This document shows positions 15,050 through 23,326 of a stretch of DNA of 31,683 nucleotides, in pieces. Under the pieces are notes generated by a model. It saw only the letters and a list, made by a program, of their open reading frames with translations, had not been told where the DNA came from and made no database searches. The stretch's first letter is position 1, and every line of letters starts with the position of its first letter. The translations under genes were made by a program, and so were the position numbers. The stretch is from Ruminococcaceae bacterium UBA1417 (GTDB lineage Bacteria; Bacillota; Clostridia; Oscillospirales; Acutalibacteraceae): positions 1 to 31,683 of the forward strand of contig DBPP01000023.1 in the NCBI GenBank assembly GCA_002305575.1, in the 5' to 3' direction.

Positions 15050-15781
15050 ATGCTGACGAAAGCACAGAACTTCCGGGCGGGCCTGCGCGACGGCCTGCCC
15101 ATCTGTTTCGGATATTTTGCGGTGTCGTTTGCCTTTGGCATTCAAGCCGCAGGCATCGGCCTTTCCATACCGGAAGCCGCCGTAATTTCCGCTGCAAACC
15201 TGACTTCTGCCGGGCAATTCGCCGCGCTGGGCATCATCGCCGCCGGCGCGTCATATCTCGAGCTTGCCTTCACGCAGCTCGTCATCAACCTGCGGTATTT
15301 TCTGATGTCCTGCGCACTCTCGCAGCGTCTTGCGCCCGAAATGCGCTTTGCACATTGGTTTGGCATTGCCTACGGCATGACCGATGAAATTTTTGCCGTC
15401 AGTTGCAGCCGGCCGGCGCCACTTTCGCCGTACTACAGCTATGGCCTGATCGCAGCGGCCGTTCCGGGCTGGGTGCTCGGCACAACGCTCGGCGCTGCAG
15501 CCGGCAATATACTGCCCTCCGTGCTGACAAACGCACTGGGCATCGCGCTGTACGGTATGTTCATCGCCATTGTTGTGCCGCCTGCCAAGGAAAACCGCGT
15601 GGTTGCCGGCGTGGCGGTGCTCTCCATGATTGTTTCGGCTGTATTCACCTTTGCGCCGTACCTCAAAACCATCTCATCGGGCTTTCGCATCATTCTCGTG
15701 ACGCTGCTGGTGGCCGGTGGGGCCGCCTGGCTCTTCCCCATTCCGGACAAGCCGGTAAAGGAGGACGATCATGCGGCCTGA
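15050..15781 (+). CDS. azlC: AzlC family branched-chain amino acid permease subunit
   Basis: 243 residues, a membrane protein with about seven to eight hydrophobic spans. The opening FRAGLRDGLPICFGYFAVSF and the segment AANLTSAGQFAALGIIAAG, then LVINLRYFLMSCALSQRL, are characteristic of AzlC. With AzlD it forms an exporter for branched-chain amino acids or their analogues in the cytoplasmic membrane. AAAAGGAG lies 11 bases before the ATG. Its end overlaps azlD by 11 bases, indicating translational coupling. No Lrp-type regulator is adjacent. Confidence 0.94.
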   Translation: MLTKAQNFRAGLRDGLPICFGYFAVSFAFGIQAAGIGLSIPEAAVISAANLTSAGQFAALGIIAAGASYLELAFTQLVINLRYFLMSCALSQRLAPEMRFAHWFGIAYGMTDEIFAVSCSRPAPLSPYYSYGLIAAAVPGWVLGTTLGAAAGNILPSVLTNALGIALYGMFIAIVVPPAKENRVVAGVAVLSMIVSAVFTFAPYLKTISSGFRIILVTLLVAGGAAWLFPIPDKPVKEDDHAA

Positions 15782-16091
15782 AATCCTCGCTTATATCGCG
15801 GTGATGGCGCTCGTCACCTATCTGATTCGCCTGTTGCCGTTGACGCTGATCCGGCGCAAAATCACCAACCGATACATACGCTCATTTTTGTACTACGTGC
15901 CGTATGCCACGCTTTCGGCCATGACGTTTCCGGCCATTCTTTCCTCCACCGGCAGCATGTTCAGTGCGGCGCTCGGCTTTGCAGCGGCGCTCTTCCTGGC
16001 TTTTCGAGGTAAAAGCTTGCTGCTGGTCGCCGTATGCGCCAGCGCCGTTGTGCTGGTTTGCGAGCTTCTTTTGCCCTTGCTGCCGCTTTGA
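15771..16091 (+). CDS. azlD: AzlD family branched-chain amino acid transport subunit
   Basis: 106 residues with three to four hydrophobic spans and the AzlD pattern VTYLIRLLPLTLIRRKI and SFLYYVPYATLSAMTFPAIL. It is the small partner of AzlC, whose gene it overlaps by 11 bases; its ribosome site AAGGAGG lies inside azlC. The gene ends at a bidirectional terminator shared with groEL. Confidence 0.93.
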   Translation: MRPEILAYIAVMALVTYLIRLLPLTLIRRKITNRYIRSFLYYVPYATLSAMTFPAILSSTGSMFSAALGFAAALFLAFRGKSLLLVAVCASAVVLVCELLLPLLPL

Positions 16092-16119
16092 TTTTCCCCG
16101 CACATTTTCCGCAAATGAC

Positions 16120-16162
16120 AAAAGGATGACAGCCACCCTCGGTGACTGCCATCCTTTTCTTT
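16120..16162. terminator. Bidirectional terminator between azlD and groEL
   Basis: Long interrupted stem: AAAAGGATG, CAG and ACC pair with GGT, CTG and CATCCTTTT around a 3-base loop, with T-rich flanks on both strands. Confidence 0.85.
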
Positions 16163-16199
16163 AATGCCGCGTCATACGGCGCAGGCCTTCATTTTTCAA

Positions 16200-17828
16200 T
16201 CAATACATGCCGCCCATGTCCGGTGCTGCCGGTGCTCCTGTCGGTGCCGGCTCCTTGATATCCGCCACGAGAGACTCGGTGGTCAGGACAACGGAAGCCA
16301 CAGAAGAAGCGTTCTGCAGCGCGGAGCGCGTAACCTTCGTCGGGTCCACAATGCCTTCGGAAATCATATCGCCGTAGGTATCGGTCAACGCATTGTAGCC
16401 ATAACCGACGGTGCCCTTCGCCTTGAGGTGCTCAATGATGATGGAACCCTCGACGCCCGCATTCGCTGCGATCTGGCGAACCGGCTCTTCCAGCGCCTTG
16501 AGCACGATAGCCGCGCCGGTCTTTTCGTCGCCCTCGGCGGAATCGACATACGCTTTAACAGCCGGAATCGCGTCGATGAGCGCGGTGCCGCCGCCTGCGA
16601 CGATGCCCTCTTCCACAGCAGCCTTTGTCGCCGCCAGCGCATCCTCAATGCGGAGCTTCTGCTCCTTCATCTCGACCTCGGTTGCCGCACCGACCTTAAT
16701 GACTGCCACGCCGCCGGCGAGCTTCGCCAGACGCTCCTGCAGCTTCTCACGATCGAAATCGGAGGTCGTCGTCTCAATCTGGCTTCTGATCTGGCTCACG
16801 CGGCTCTTGATGGCCTCGCTGTCGCCAGCGCCGTCGACAATGATCGTATTTTCCTTGTCGATCTTGACCTGACGGGCACGGCCCAGCTGGTCGATCGTCG
16901 TATCCTTGAGTTCGAGACCGAGCTCGCTGGAAATAACCTGACCGCCCGTAAGCGTCGCGATATCGACGAGCATTTCCTTACGTCTGTCACCGAAGCCCGG
17001 CGCCTTGACGCCAACGCAGGTGAACGTGCCGCGCAGCTTGTTGAGGATCAGCGTGGTAAGCGCCTCGCCCTCGATATCCTCGGCAATGATAACGAGCTTC
17101 TTGCCGCTCTGGACGATCTGCTCAAGCAGCGGCAGGATCTCCTGAATATTCGAAATCTTCTTATCGGTGATCAAGATGTATGCGTCATCGATGACAGCGA
17201 CCATCTTGTCGGTATCTGTGACCATGTACGGCGTGATGTAGCCGCGGTCAAACATCATGCCCTCGACAACCTCGCTGTACGTTTCAGCCGTCTTGGACTC
17301 CTCAACGGTGATGACGCCGTCCGCTGTAACCTTCTCCATCGCATCGGCAATCAGTTCGCCGATCTGATCGCTTGCGGAAGAAACCGCCGCAACACGCGCG
17401 ATGTCCTTCGACCCGGAAATCTTCTTGGAATTCTTGATAACGGCGTCCACCGCAACGTCGGTCGCCTTCTGCATGCCCTTTCTGAGCACCATCGGGTTTG
17501 CACCAGCCGTAACATTCTTCATACCCTCGCGGATCAGCGCCTGTGCGAGCAGCGTCGCCGTCGTGGTACCATCGCCTGCGACATCATTCGTCTTCGTAGC
17601 GACTTCCTTGACGAGCTGAGCACCCATATTCTCATACGGATCCTCGAGCTCCACTTCCTTCGCAATCGTCACACCGTCGTTTGTGATGAGCGGCGCGCCA
17701 AACTTCTTGTCGAGCACGACGTTTCTGCCCTTAGGGCCGAGGGTGATCTTAACCGTATCCGCGAGCTGATTGATGCCGCTGAGCAGCGCCTTTCTGGCAT
17801 CTTCTCCGTAAATAATCTGCTTTGCCAT
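16200..17828 (-). CDS. groL: Chaperonin GroEL (60 kDa)
   Basis: 542 residues, full length. The ATP-binding signatures TLGPKGRNVVLDKKFG and NDVAGDGTTTATLLAQALI, the AAVEEGIVAGGGTAL block and the C-terminal MGGMY are all present. GroEL forms the double-ring folding chamber that works with GroES. The glycine-methionine tail is short, a single GGM step. It is the second gene of groES-groEL, 125 bases downstream of groES, under the CIRCE-controlled promoter. The ribosome site GAGAGGAA is close upstream of the ATG at 17828. Confidence 0.99.
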   Translation of the reverse strand: MAKQIIYGEDARKALLSGINQLADTVKITLGPKGRNVVLDKKFGAPLITNDGVTIAKEVELEDPYENMGAQLVKEVATKTNDVAGDGTTTATLLAQALIREGMKNVTAGANPMVLRKGMQKATDVAVDAVIKNSKKISGSKDIARVAAVSSASDQIGELIADAMEKVTADGVITVEESKTAETYSEVVEGMMFDRGYITPYMVTDTDKMVAVIDDAYILITDKKISNIQEILPLLEQIVQSGKKLVIIAEDIEGEALTTLILNKLRGTFTCVGVKAPGFGDRRKEMLVDIATLTGGQVISSELGLELKDTTIDQLGRARQVKIDKENTIIVDGAGDSEAIKSRVSQIRSQIETTTSDFDREKLQERLAKLAGGVAVIKVGAATEVEMKEQKLRIEDALAATKAAVEEGIVAGGGTALIDAIPAVKAYVDSAEGDEKTGAAIVLKALEEPVRQIAANAGVEGSIIIEHLKAKGTVGYGYNALTDTYGDMISEGIVDPTKVTRSALQNASSVASVVLTTESLVADIKEPAPTGAPAAPDMGGMY

Positions 17829-17881
17829 GATGTGTAATTCCTCTCTTTCTGTGCGGCGTCTAGTTTACAATTCTGCCAAAG

Positions 17882-17940
17882 GCCATGCCGGCACGCCTTC
17901 TGTCCGGCTGGCAAGCGATGGGGCACAAAGTCTGCGCCCC
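17882..17940 (-). other. Two stem-loops in the groES-groEL spacer
   Basis: Minus strand RNA: GGGGCGCA / UGUGCCCC around GACUU (17920-17940, one G-U pair that exists only on this strand), then an interrupted stem GCC.GCCGG / CCGGC..GGC (about 17882-17911). They may be processing or stability elements. Confidence 0.5.
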
Positions 17941-17953
17941 GCAAAACACTGTT

Positions 17954-18238
17954 TTATTCGACAATTGCGAGCACGTCGGACTGACGAACGATCGTGTATT
18001 CTTCGCCGTCGATCTTAACCTCTGTGCCGGTGTATTTGCCGGTGATGACGCGGTCGCCAGCCTTGAGCTGCATAACGACTTCCTTGCCGTCTACCATGCC
18101 GCCCGGGCCCACAGCGATAACGCGCGAAATCTGGGGCTTCTCCTGGGAAGCACTGGTGAGCACGATGCCGCTCTTTGTGGTTTCTTCCGCTTTCTCAGCC
18201 TGAATAAGCACTCTGTCTGTCAAAGGTTTAATAGTCAT
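17954..18238 (-). CDS. groS: Co-chaperonin GroES (10 kDa)
   Basis: 94 residues from the ATG at 18238; the TTG seven codons upstream would give a non-standard N-terminus. The family opening MTIKPLTDRVLIQ is present, with the mobile-loop region KAEETTKSGIVLTSASQEKP, the VIAVGPGGMVDGKEV block and the closing EEYTIVRQSDVLAIVE. It caps the GroEL chamber. It leads the groES-groEL operon with a leader of about 190 bases that begins at the CIRCE element. The ribosome site before the ATG is weak by eye. Confidence 0.97.
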   Translation of the reverse strand: MTIKPLTDRVLIQAEKAEETTKSGIVLTSASQEKPQISRVIAVGPGGMVDGKEVVMQLKAGDRVITGKYTGTEVKIDGEEYTIVRQSDVLAIVE

Positions 18239-18402
18239 GGTTTCTACCGCCGGCGCCAACCGAAGCGCCGTATCCTTTCTCCCCGCATTTTTAAATCTTT
18301 ATTTCGCGCCCGCGGAGCTCTGTGCGAAACCCGCCGGCAACGCAGCCGACGGTAAAGCATTACCGTTTTGTAAGCCTCCGGATCCTGTCGACCCTTCGGG
18401 AT

Positions 18403-18429
18403 TTAGCACTCTTTATCCCCGAGTGCTAA
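18403..18429. promoter_or_regulatory. CIRCE operator (HrcA binding site)
   Basis: Perfect TTAGCACTC, nine bases, GAGTGCTAA. It overlaps the predicted transcription start of groES, as expected for repression by HrcA. The hrcA gene is not in the window. Confidence 0.98.
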
Positions 18430-18433
18430 ACTT

Positions 18434-18462
18434 ATTCTAATCACTTGGTCAATAAAAGTCAA
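18434..18462 (-). promoter_or_regulatory. Promoter of groES-groEL
   Basis: Minus strand -35 TTGACT (18457-18462), 17-base spacer, -10 TAGAAT (18434-18439), immediately upstream of CIRCE. Confidence 0.88.
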
Positions 18463-18544
18463 TAGGTATTTCCAGAAATTTTCACTTTTAACACTTTGGT
18501 CATATTTTTATCGCCTTCACCGACGTTGGGCTTCGCTTTCCTGC

Positions 18545-18573
18545 TTGACGCGGCTCGCCGCACATATTATAAT
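18545..18573 (+). promoter_or_regulatory. Promoter of the hydrogenase maturation operon
   Basis: -35 TTGACG (18545-18550), 17-base spacer, perfect -10 TATAAT (18568-18573); transcription would begin near 18580. Confidence 0.87.
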
Positions 18574-18579
18574 AGAGAC

Positions 18580-18782
18580 AAGCCGGCCGCCAAAGCCTTC
18601 CCTGCGGCGCGCCGGAAAACAAAACCTTTCGTTCTGTACACAAGGCTGTGCCGCGTGGAAGCCGAAATCCCATGAAACCTGTCGGCAGGCATTCGCCTGT
18701 CCGCTTTGGCCTCCCGCGTTTTCGGCAGGAGGCTTTTTTGCTGGCCTGCGTTTAAAATCACACGGAAAAGGAGCTGTTGTCC
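18580..18782 (+). ncRNA. Structured leader with attenuator layout, upstream of the hyd operon (candidate riboswitch)
   Basis: A 200-base leader. Helix P1 pairs 18597-18608 with 18650-18661 (12 positions, one mismatch, one U-G). CCUGUC (18678-18683) can pair with GGCAGG (18684-18689); alternatively GGCAGGC (18684-18690) pairs with GCCUGUC (18695-18701), or that CCUGUC pairs with GGCAGG inside the terminator's 3' half (18724-18729). The terminator (18709-18739) lies 44 bases before the first start codon. Mutually exclusive helices ending in a terminator are the hallmark of an attenuating leader. It does not match the cobalamin, SAM, TPP, Moco, T-box or c-di-GMP patterns I know. A free small RNA is the alternative. 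Confidence 0.6.
18709..18739 (+). terminator. Intrinsic terminator/attenuator before the TM1266-like gene
   Basis: Stem GCCTCC / GGAGGC with an inner CCG/CGG pairing, followed by TTTTTT (18734-18739). Confidence 0.85.
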
Positions 18783-19061
18783 ATGCAGACGCGCGTGGCA
18801 GTCATGAGCATCATCCTCGAGGACAGCACCTGCGCCGAACCGGTCAACGCCGTGCTGCACCAGTACGGCCGGTACATCATCGGGCGTATGGGCATCCCCT
18901 ACCGGCAGAAAAACATCCACATCATCAGCGTGGCCGTAGACGCCCCGCAGGACGCCATCAGCGCGATGGCAGGTAAGCTCGGGCGTATCGACGGCGTCAA
19001 CATCAAAACGGCCTATTCCAATTTCACAAGTCAATCTGAGGAGGAACCGCCAAAAATATAA
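18783..19061 (+). CDS. Iron-only hydrogenase system regulator, TM1266 family
   Basis: 92 residues from the ATG at 18783, with AAAAGGAG 9 bases upstream; an in-frame TTG at 18777 is too close to it. The protein has the small ferredoxin-like/NikR-C-like pattern: TRVAVMSIILEDSTCAEPVN, YIIGRMGIPYRQKNIHIISV, AISAMAGKLGRIDGVNIKTA. The family is found with [FeFe]-hydrogenase maturation genes and is presumed regulatory; the mechanism is not known and no DNA-binding domain is visible. It is the first gene of the operon with hydG (66 bases on) and hydF, and follows an attenuator-like leader. Confidence 0.9.
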   Translation: MQTRVAVMSIILEDSTCAEPVNAVLHQYGRYIIGRMGIPYRQKNIHIISVAVDAPQDAISAMAGKLGRIDGVNIKTAYSNFTSQSEEEPPKI

Positions 19062-19126
19062 CGGCGATCCAATAGAAAAACACTAACGGGAAAGCTGCGG
19101 CTGCCCCGAAAGAAAGGAACATTTTT

Positions 19127-20542
19127 ATGTATGATCCAAAATCCATGAAAGCCGAGGAGTTTATCTCCCACGAAGAAATCGAGGATACCCTGCGGTATGC
19201 CGATGAAAACTGCAACAATCTGCCCTTGATCCGCGAAATTCTCGATAAAGCCAAGCTGTGCAAGGGCCTTTCTCACCGGGAAGCCTCCGTGCTGCTCGCG
19301 TGCGACATTCCCGAGGTCATCGAGGAAATCTACGCGCTGGCCGGCGAGATCAAGCAGAAGTTTTACGGCAACCGCATCGTCATGTTCGCACCGCTGTACC
19401 TGTCGAACTACTGCGTAAACGGCTGCGTTTACTGTCCGTATCATCGCCAGAACGGTCATATTCCGCGTCGCAAGCTGACGCAGGAGGAGGTCGCGAAGGA
19501 AGTCATCGCGCTGCAGGACATGGGTCACAAGCGACTCGCGATTGAGGCGGGCGAGGACCCGGTCAACAACCCGATCGAATACATTCTCGACTGCATCAAG
19601 ACCATCTACAGCATCCAGCATAAAAACGGCGCCATCCGCCGCGTCAACGTCAACATTGCCGCGACGACTGTAGAAAACTACAGAAAACTCAAGGAAGCCG
19701 GCATCGGCACCTACATCCTGTTTCAGGAAACCTACCACAAAGAGAGCTACGAAAAGCTGCATCCCACGGGCCCGAAGCACAACTACGCCTACCACACCGA
19801 GGCGATGGACCGTGCGATGGAAGGCGGCATCGACGACGTAGGCCTCGGCGTGCTGTACGGCCTCGAGCTGTACCGCTATGAATTCGCCGGCCAGTTGATG
19901 CACGCCGAACATCTGGAAGCCGTGCACGGCGTCGGTCCGCACACGATCAGCGTGCCGCGCCTCAAGAAAGCCGACGACATCGACCCCACGAAATTTGACA
20001 ACGGCATCAGCGACGAAACCTTCGCGAAAATCTGCGCGCTGATCCGCATCGCCGTGCCGTACACCGGCATGATCATCTCCACGCGCGAGAGCCAGAAGGT
20101 GCGCGAACAGGTCATCAATCTCGGCGTTTCGCAGATCAGCGGCGCTTCGAGAACCAGCGTCGGCGGCTATGCAGAGGAAGAGCGCCCCACCGATACCGAG
20201 CAGTTTGACGTTTCCGACCAGCGCTCGCTTGACGAGGTGGTCCGCTGGCTGATGGAAACCGGGCATATCCCGTCGTTCTGCACGGCGTGCTACCGCGAGG
20301 GCCGTACAGGCGACCGCTTCATGAGTTTGTGCAAGAGCGGGCAAATCCAGAACTGTTGCCACCCGAACGCGCTCATCACGCTGAAGGAATTCCTCGAAGA
20401 CTACGCAAGCGAGGAAACCAAGCGCATCGGTGAAGCGATGATCGAAAAGGAGCTTCAGAATATTCCGAATGAGAAGACCCGCCGGATCACCGCGGAATAC
20501 ATCGGCAAGATCGCCGGCGGCGAGCGCGACTTCCGCTTCTAA
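19127..20542 (+). CDS. hydG: [FeFe]-hydrogenase H-cluster maturase HydG (radical SAM tyrosine lyase)
   Basis: 471 residues, full length. The radical SAM cluster motif C96-x3-C100-x2-C103 (NYCVNGCVYCPYH) is present. The C-terminal auxiliary cluster cysteines C385 and C388 (FCTACYREG) and C410/C411 (QNCCHPNA) are also intact. HydG cleaves tyrosine with S-adenosylmethionine to give the CO and cyanide ligands of the H-cluster as an Fe(CO)2(CN)-cysteine synthon. Neighbours are the TM1266-type regulator and hydF. hydE and the hydrogenase structural gene are outside the window. AGAAAGGAA lies upstream of the ATG. Confidence 0.98.
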   Translation: MYDPKSMKAEEFISHEEIEDTLRYADENCNNLPLIREILDKAKLCKGLSHREASVLLACDIPEVIEEIYALAGEIKQKFYGNRIVMFAPLYLSNYCVNGCVYCPYHRQNGHIPRRKLTQEEVAKEVIALQDMGHKRLAIEAGEDPVNNPIEYILDCIKTIYSIQHKNGAIRRVNVNIAATTVENYRKLKEAGIGTYILFQETYHKESYEKLHPTGPKHNYAYHTEAMDRAMEGGIDDVGLGVLYGLELYRYEFAGQLMHAEHLEAVHGVGPHTISVPRLKKADDIDPTKFDNGISDETFAKICALIRIAVPYTGMIISTRESQKVREQVINLGVSQISGASRTSVGGYAEEERPTDTEQFDVSDQRSLDEVVRWLMETGHIPSFCTACYREGRTGDRFMSLCKSGQIQNCCHPNALITLKEFLEDYASEETKRIGEAMIEKELQNIPNEKTRRITAEYIGKIAGGERDFRF

Positions 20543-20583
20543 CGCCCGCTTTGGCCGCACATAAACAAATTAGAAGGGAAAGG

Positions 20584-21795
20584 ATGAAAAATACCATGGC
20601 AGGATTAAACGAAACCGTTTCGGCCAACCGCGTGCACATCGCATTTTTTGGCCGGCGCAACGCAGGAAAATCGAGCGTCGTCAACGCCGTGACCGGGCAG
20701 CCGCTCTCGATCGTCTCCGACGTGAAGGGCACGACAACCGATCCCGTCCAGAAATCGATGGAGCTGCTACCACTCGGGCCAGTTGTGATCATTGACACCC
20801 CTGGCATCGACGACGAGGGTACGGTCGGCGCGCTGCGCGTACAGCGTGCGCGGCAGGTGCTGAACAAAACGGATGTCGCTGTGCTGGTTGTGGACGGCAC
20901 AACGGGAAAAACCGAGGACGACGAATCGCTCTGCGCGCTGTTCCGCAAAAAAGGCGTTCCATTCCTCACGGTCTACAACAAGGCGGATTTGAAAACACCA
21001 GCGCCGACCGGCGAAAACGAAATGGCCGTCAGCGCATTGACCGGTGAAAACATCGGGGCACTGAAGGAACGCATCGCGGCGCTCGCACTGGACGGCGCGG
21101 TGCAGAAGACCATTCTCGGCGATCTGCTTGAGCCGGGCGACCATGTTGTGCTCGTCACGCCCATCGACGAATCCGCGCCGAAAGGCCGCATGATCCTGCC
21201 GCAGGTGCAGGCGATTCGCGACATTCTTGACGCGGGCGCAACCTGCTCGGTGACGCAGGTGGAAGCGCTCGCCGGCGTGCTCGATGGCCTGAAAAAGCCG
21301 CCGCGGCTTGTCGTCACCGACAGCCAGGCATTCGGCAAAGTCAAGACCATTGTGCCGGAAACGGTGCCGCTCACTTCGTTTTCCATCCTGTTTGCGCGCT
21401 ACAAGGGCGTTCTGGAAACGGCAGCGCGCGGCGCAGCCGCCCTCGAGACACTGCAAGACGGTGACTGCGTGCTGATTTCTGAGGGCTGCACGCACCACCG
21501 GCAGTGCGCGGACATCGGCACCGTCAAGCTGCCGGCCTGGATTCAGAAGCACACGGGCAAAACGCTGCAGTTCGCCTTCACATCGGGCGGCGGCTTCCCC
21601 GAGGACCTCTCCCCCTATGCGCTTGTGGTTCACTGCGGCGGCTGCATGCTCAACGAGCGCGAAATGCAGTACCGGCAGAATTTTGCCGAGGAAAGCCATG
21701 TGCCCTACACGAACTACGGCATTCTGATCGCTTACATGAACGGCATCCTGCAGCGCAGCCTCGCGCCATTCGAGGAATACGCGGGCTTGGTCTGA
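20584..21795 (+). CDS. hydF: [FeFe]-hydrogenase H-cluster maturation GTPase HydF
   Basis: 403 residues from the ATG at 20584; the ATG at 20596 (MAGLNETVSANRV) resembles the usual family start and is an equal candidate, with AAAGGA 11 bases upstream. GTPase motifs: G1 GRRNAGKS (23-30), G3 DTPGIDDEG (71-79), G4 NKAD (132-135). The C-terminal cluster-binding set is present: C302 and H304 (CTHH) and H350-C351-x2-C354 (HCGGC). HydF is the scaffold on which the two-iron subcluster is built before transfer to the hydrogenase. It is the last gene of the operon, 41 bases after hydG, ending at a bidirectional terminator shared with rnfB. Confidence 0.98.
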   Translation: MKNTMAGLNETVSANRVHIAFFGRRNAGKSSVVNAVTGQPLSIVSDVKGTTTDPVQKSMELLPLGPVVIIDTPGIDDEGTVGALRVQRARQVLNKTDVAVLVVDGTTGKTEDDESLCALFRKKGVPFLTVYNKADLKTPAPTGENEMAVSALTGENIGALKERIAALALDGAVQKTILGDLLEPGDHVVLVTPIDESAPKGRMILPQVQAIRDILDAGATCSVTQVEALAGVLDGLKKPPRLVVTDSQAFGKVKTIVPETVPLTSFSILFARYKGVLETAARGAAALETLQDGDCVLISEGCTHHRQCADIGTVKLPAWIQKHTGKTLQFAFTSGGGFPEDLSPYALVVHCGGCMLNEREMQYRQNFAEESHVPYTNYGILIAYMNGILQRSLAPFEEYAGLV

Positions 21796-21827
21796 TTTTT
21801 AAAGGGGCGATCAACAAGCAAATACGC

Positions 21828-21867
21828 AAAAAGCTGTACCGGCTACGGAAACCGGTACAGCTTTTTT
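21828..21867. terminator. Bidirectional terminator between hydF and rnfB
   Basis: 15-bp perfect stem, arms AAAAAGCTGTACCGG and CCGGTACAGCTTTTT, with a 9-base loop and T-runs on both strands. Confidence 0.93.
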
Positions 21868-21890
21868 GTTGGACAGATGTTGGACGGAGA

Positions 21891-22682
21891 TCAGACCTCC
21901 AGCAGCGTGATGACGTGCCGCGGGCAGGCTTCGACGCATTTGCCGCAGCCGACACATTTGGCCGGATCGACCTTCGCGCAGAAATTCTCGACTTTTACAG
22001 CCTCGTAGTCACACGATTTCACGCACTTCATGCAGCCGATACAGCCGATCTTACAAACCTTCATCGTCTGCGGCCCTTTGTCACAGTTCGAACAGCGCAC
22101 GACGGCCTGCTTCTTGAGCGGTACGAAGCTGATCAGGCCCTTCGGACAAGCCGCGACGCACTGAGAACATCCGCGGCACTTTTTCGGGTCAATCGACGCC
22201 ACGCCATTGCAGACACTGATCGCCCCGTAGGCACAGGCCGCTGCGCAGTCGCCCATACCCATGCAGCCGAACCGGCAGCTCGTGATGCCGCCAGCCAGGA
22301 ACGTGGAGGCCGAACAGCTTTCAATGCCGTCGTATTGCATCTTATCGCTTGTCATATCGTAGCTGCCCATGCAGTGGACGAGCGCCGTTTTCTTTTCCAC
22401 CGCCACGTCGCCGACGCCGAGCAGCTCTGCACAGGCCTTGGCGCACGCCTCACCGCCCGGCGAGCAGAGACCCACCTTCGCCTCGCCCTTCGAAAGCGCC
22501 GCCGCATAGCCGGAGCAGCCCGAAAAGCCGCACGCACCGCAGTTTGCGCCGGGCAGTACCTCCAGCAGCGCCTCGGCTTTTTCATCCTTTGGCACGGCCA
22601 TGACGACGGAAGCGATCGCCAGGATGATACCGGCCAGAAGGCCGATGCCCGCCACGATCAATACCGGAATCAGAATTTCCAT
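21891..22682 (-). CDS. rnfB: Rnf complex subunit RnfB (multi-cluster ferredoxin-like protein)
   Basis: 263 residues. An N-terminal membrane anchor (about 4-28) is followed by the four-cysteine cluster domain C48-x2-C51-x4-C56 ... C73 and a series of ferredoxin-type motifs: CMGMGDCAAAC, CRGCSQCVAACP, CIGCMKCVKSCD and CVGCGKCVEACP. It is the likely entry point for electrons from reduced ferredoxin into the Rnf complex. It is the last gene of rnfCDGEAB, 32 bases after rnfA. The shared terminator follows. Confidence 0.97.
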   Translation of the reverse strand: MEILIPVLIVAGIGLLAGIILAIASVVMAVPKDEKAEALLEVLPGANCGACGFSGCSGYAAALSKGEAKVGLCSPGGEACAKACAELLGVGDVAVEKKTALVHCMGSYDMTSDKMQYDGIESCSASTFLAGGITSCRFGCMGMGDCAAACAYGAISVCNGVASIDPKKCRGCSQCVAACPKGLISFVPLKKQAVVRCSNCDKGPQTMKVCKIGCIGCMKCVKSCDYEAVKVENFCAKVDPAKCVGCGKCVEACPRHVITLLEV

Positions 22683-22714
22683 ACTCTATGATCCTTTCCT
22701 AACTCAGATGCGCG

Positions 22715-23326
22715 TCAGGCCGTCAGACGATCAACGATGCCGTTGAACCCGAGGAACGAAACCGCCACAAGCGACGCGGCGATCAGGGTAATCGGCAGCC
22801 CACGCAGGAACTTCGGGATATCGCACAGCTCAAGCCGCTCGCGCACGCCGGCAAACAGCACCATGGCAACCAAAAAGCCGATGCCCGCACCAAACGCGTT
22901 GACCAGCGACGCCACATAACCGAAATTCGGATCCGCCGCGCCTTTTTCAAGCACAAGCATCGTGACACCGAGCACCGCGCAGTTCGTCGTAATCAGCGGC
23001 AAATAAATGCCCAGCGCGTTGTAGAGCGGCGGCATATACTTGCGCAGGATAATTTCCAGCAGCTGTACGAGCGCCGCGATAATGAGGATGAAGACGATCG
23101 TTTGCAAATAACTCAGATCGTTGGGCACCAGCACATACGTGTAAACCGGCCACGTCACCGCCGTCGCGATGACCATGACAGCGGTCACGGCACAGCTCAT
23201 GCCGACCGCCGTATTGAGCTTTTTCGACACGCCGAGGAATGGGCAGATGCCGAGAAACTTATTCAGAATGTAGTTTTCGGTGAGAATGGCGGCAAGAAAT
23301 ATACCGACCAGAAATTTCAGATCCAT
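22715..23326 (-). CDS. rnfA: Rnf complex subunit RnfA
   Basis: 203 residues, an integral membrane protein with about six spans. The opening FLAAILTENYILNKFLGICP and the NCAVLGVTML and FAGVRERLELCDIPKFLRG segments are typical of RnfA/NqrE. Each of RnfA and RnfE is thought to contribute cysteines to an intramembrane Fe-S site; here the candidates are in LGICPFLG and TTNCAVLG. The start codon overlaps the rnfE stop (TAATG). Confidence 0.97.
   Translation of the reverse strand: MDLKFLVGIFLAAILTENYILNKFLGICPFLGVSKKLNTAVGMSCAVTAVMVIATAVTWPVYTYVLVPNDLSYLQTIVFILIIAALVQLLEIILRKYMPPLYNALGIYLPLITTNCAVLGVTMLVLEKGAADPNFGYVASLVNAFGAGIGFLVAMVLFAGVRERLELCDIPKFLRGLPITLIAASLVAVSFLGFNGIVDRLTA

Noticed and set aside
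16164..17837. A 557-codon plus-strand frame opposite groEL.
   Set aside because: It is a complement of the highly biased groEL codons; groEL on the minus strand is unmistakable.
18580..18740. Assignment of the hyd leader to a cobalamin, SAM, T-box or Moco riboswitch.
   Set aside because: None of the conserved cores of these classes could be found in the leader by eye.
19031..20560. A 509-codon minus-strand frame opposite hydG, and similar long antisense frames opposite the CNNM, RnfC and PFOR genes.
   Set aside because: All mirror real genes, with no starts, ribosome sites or family features of their own.
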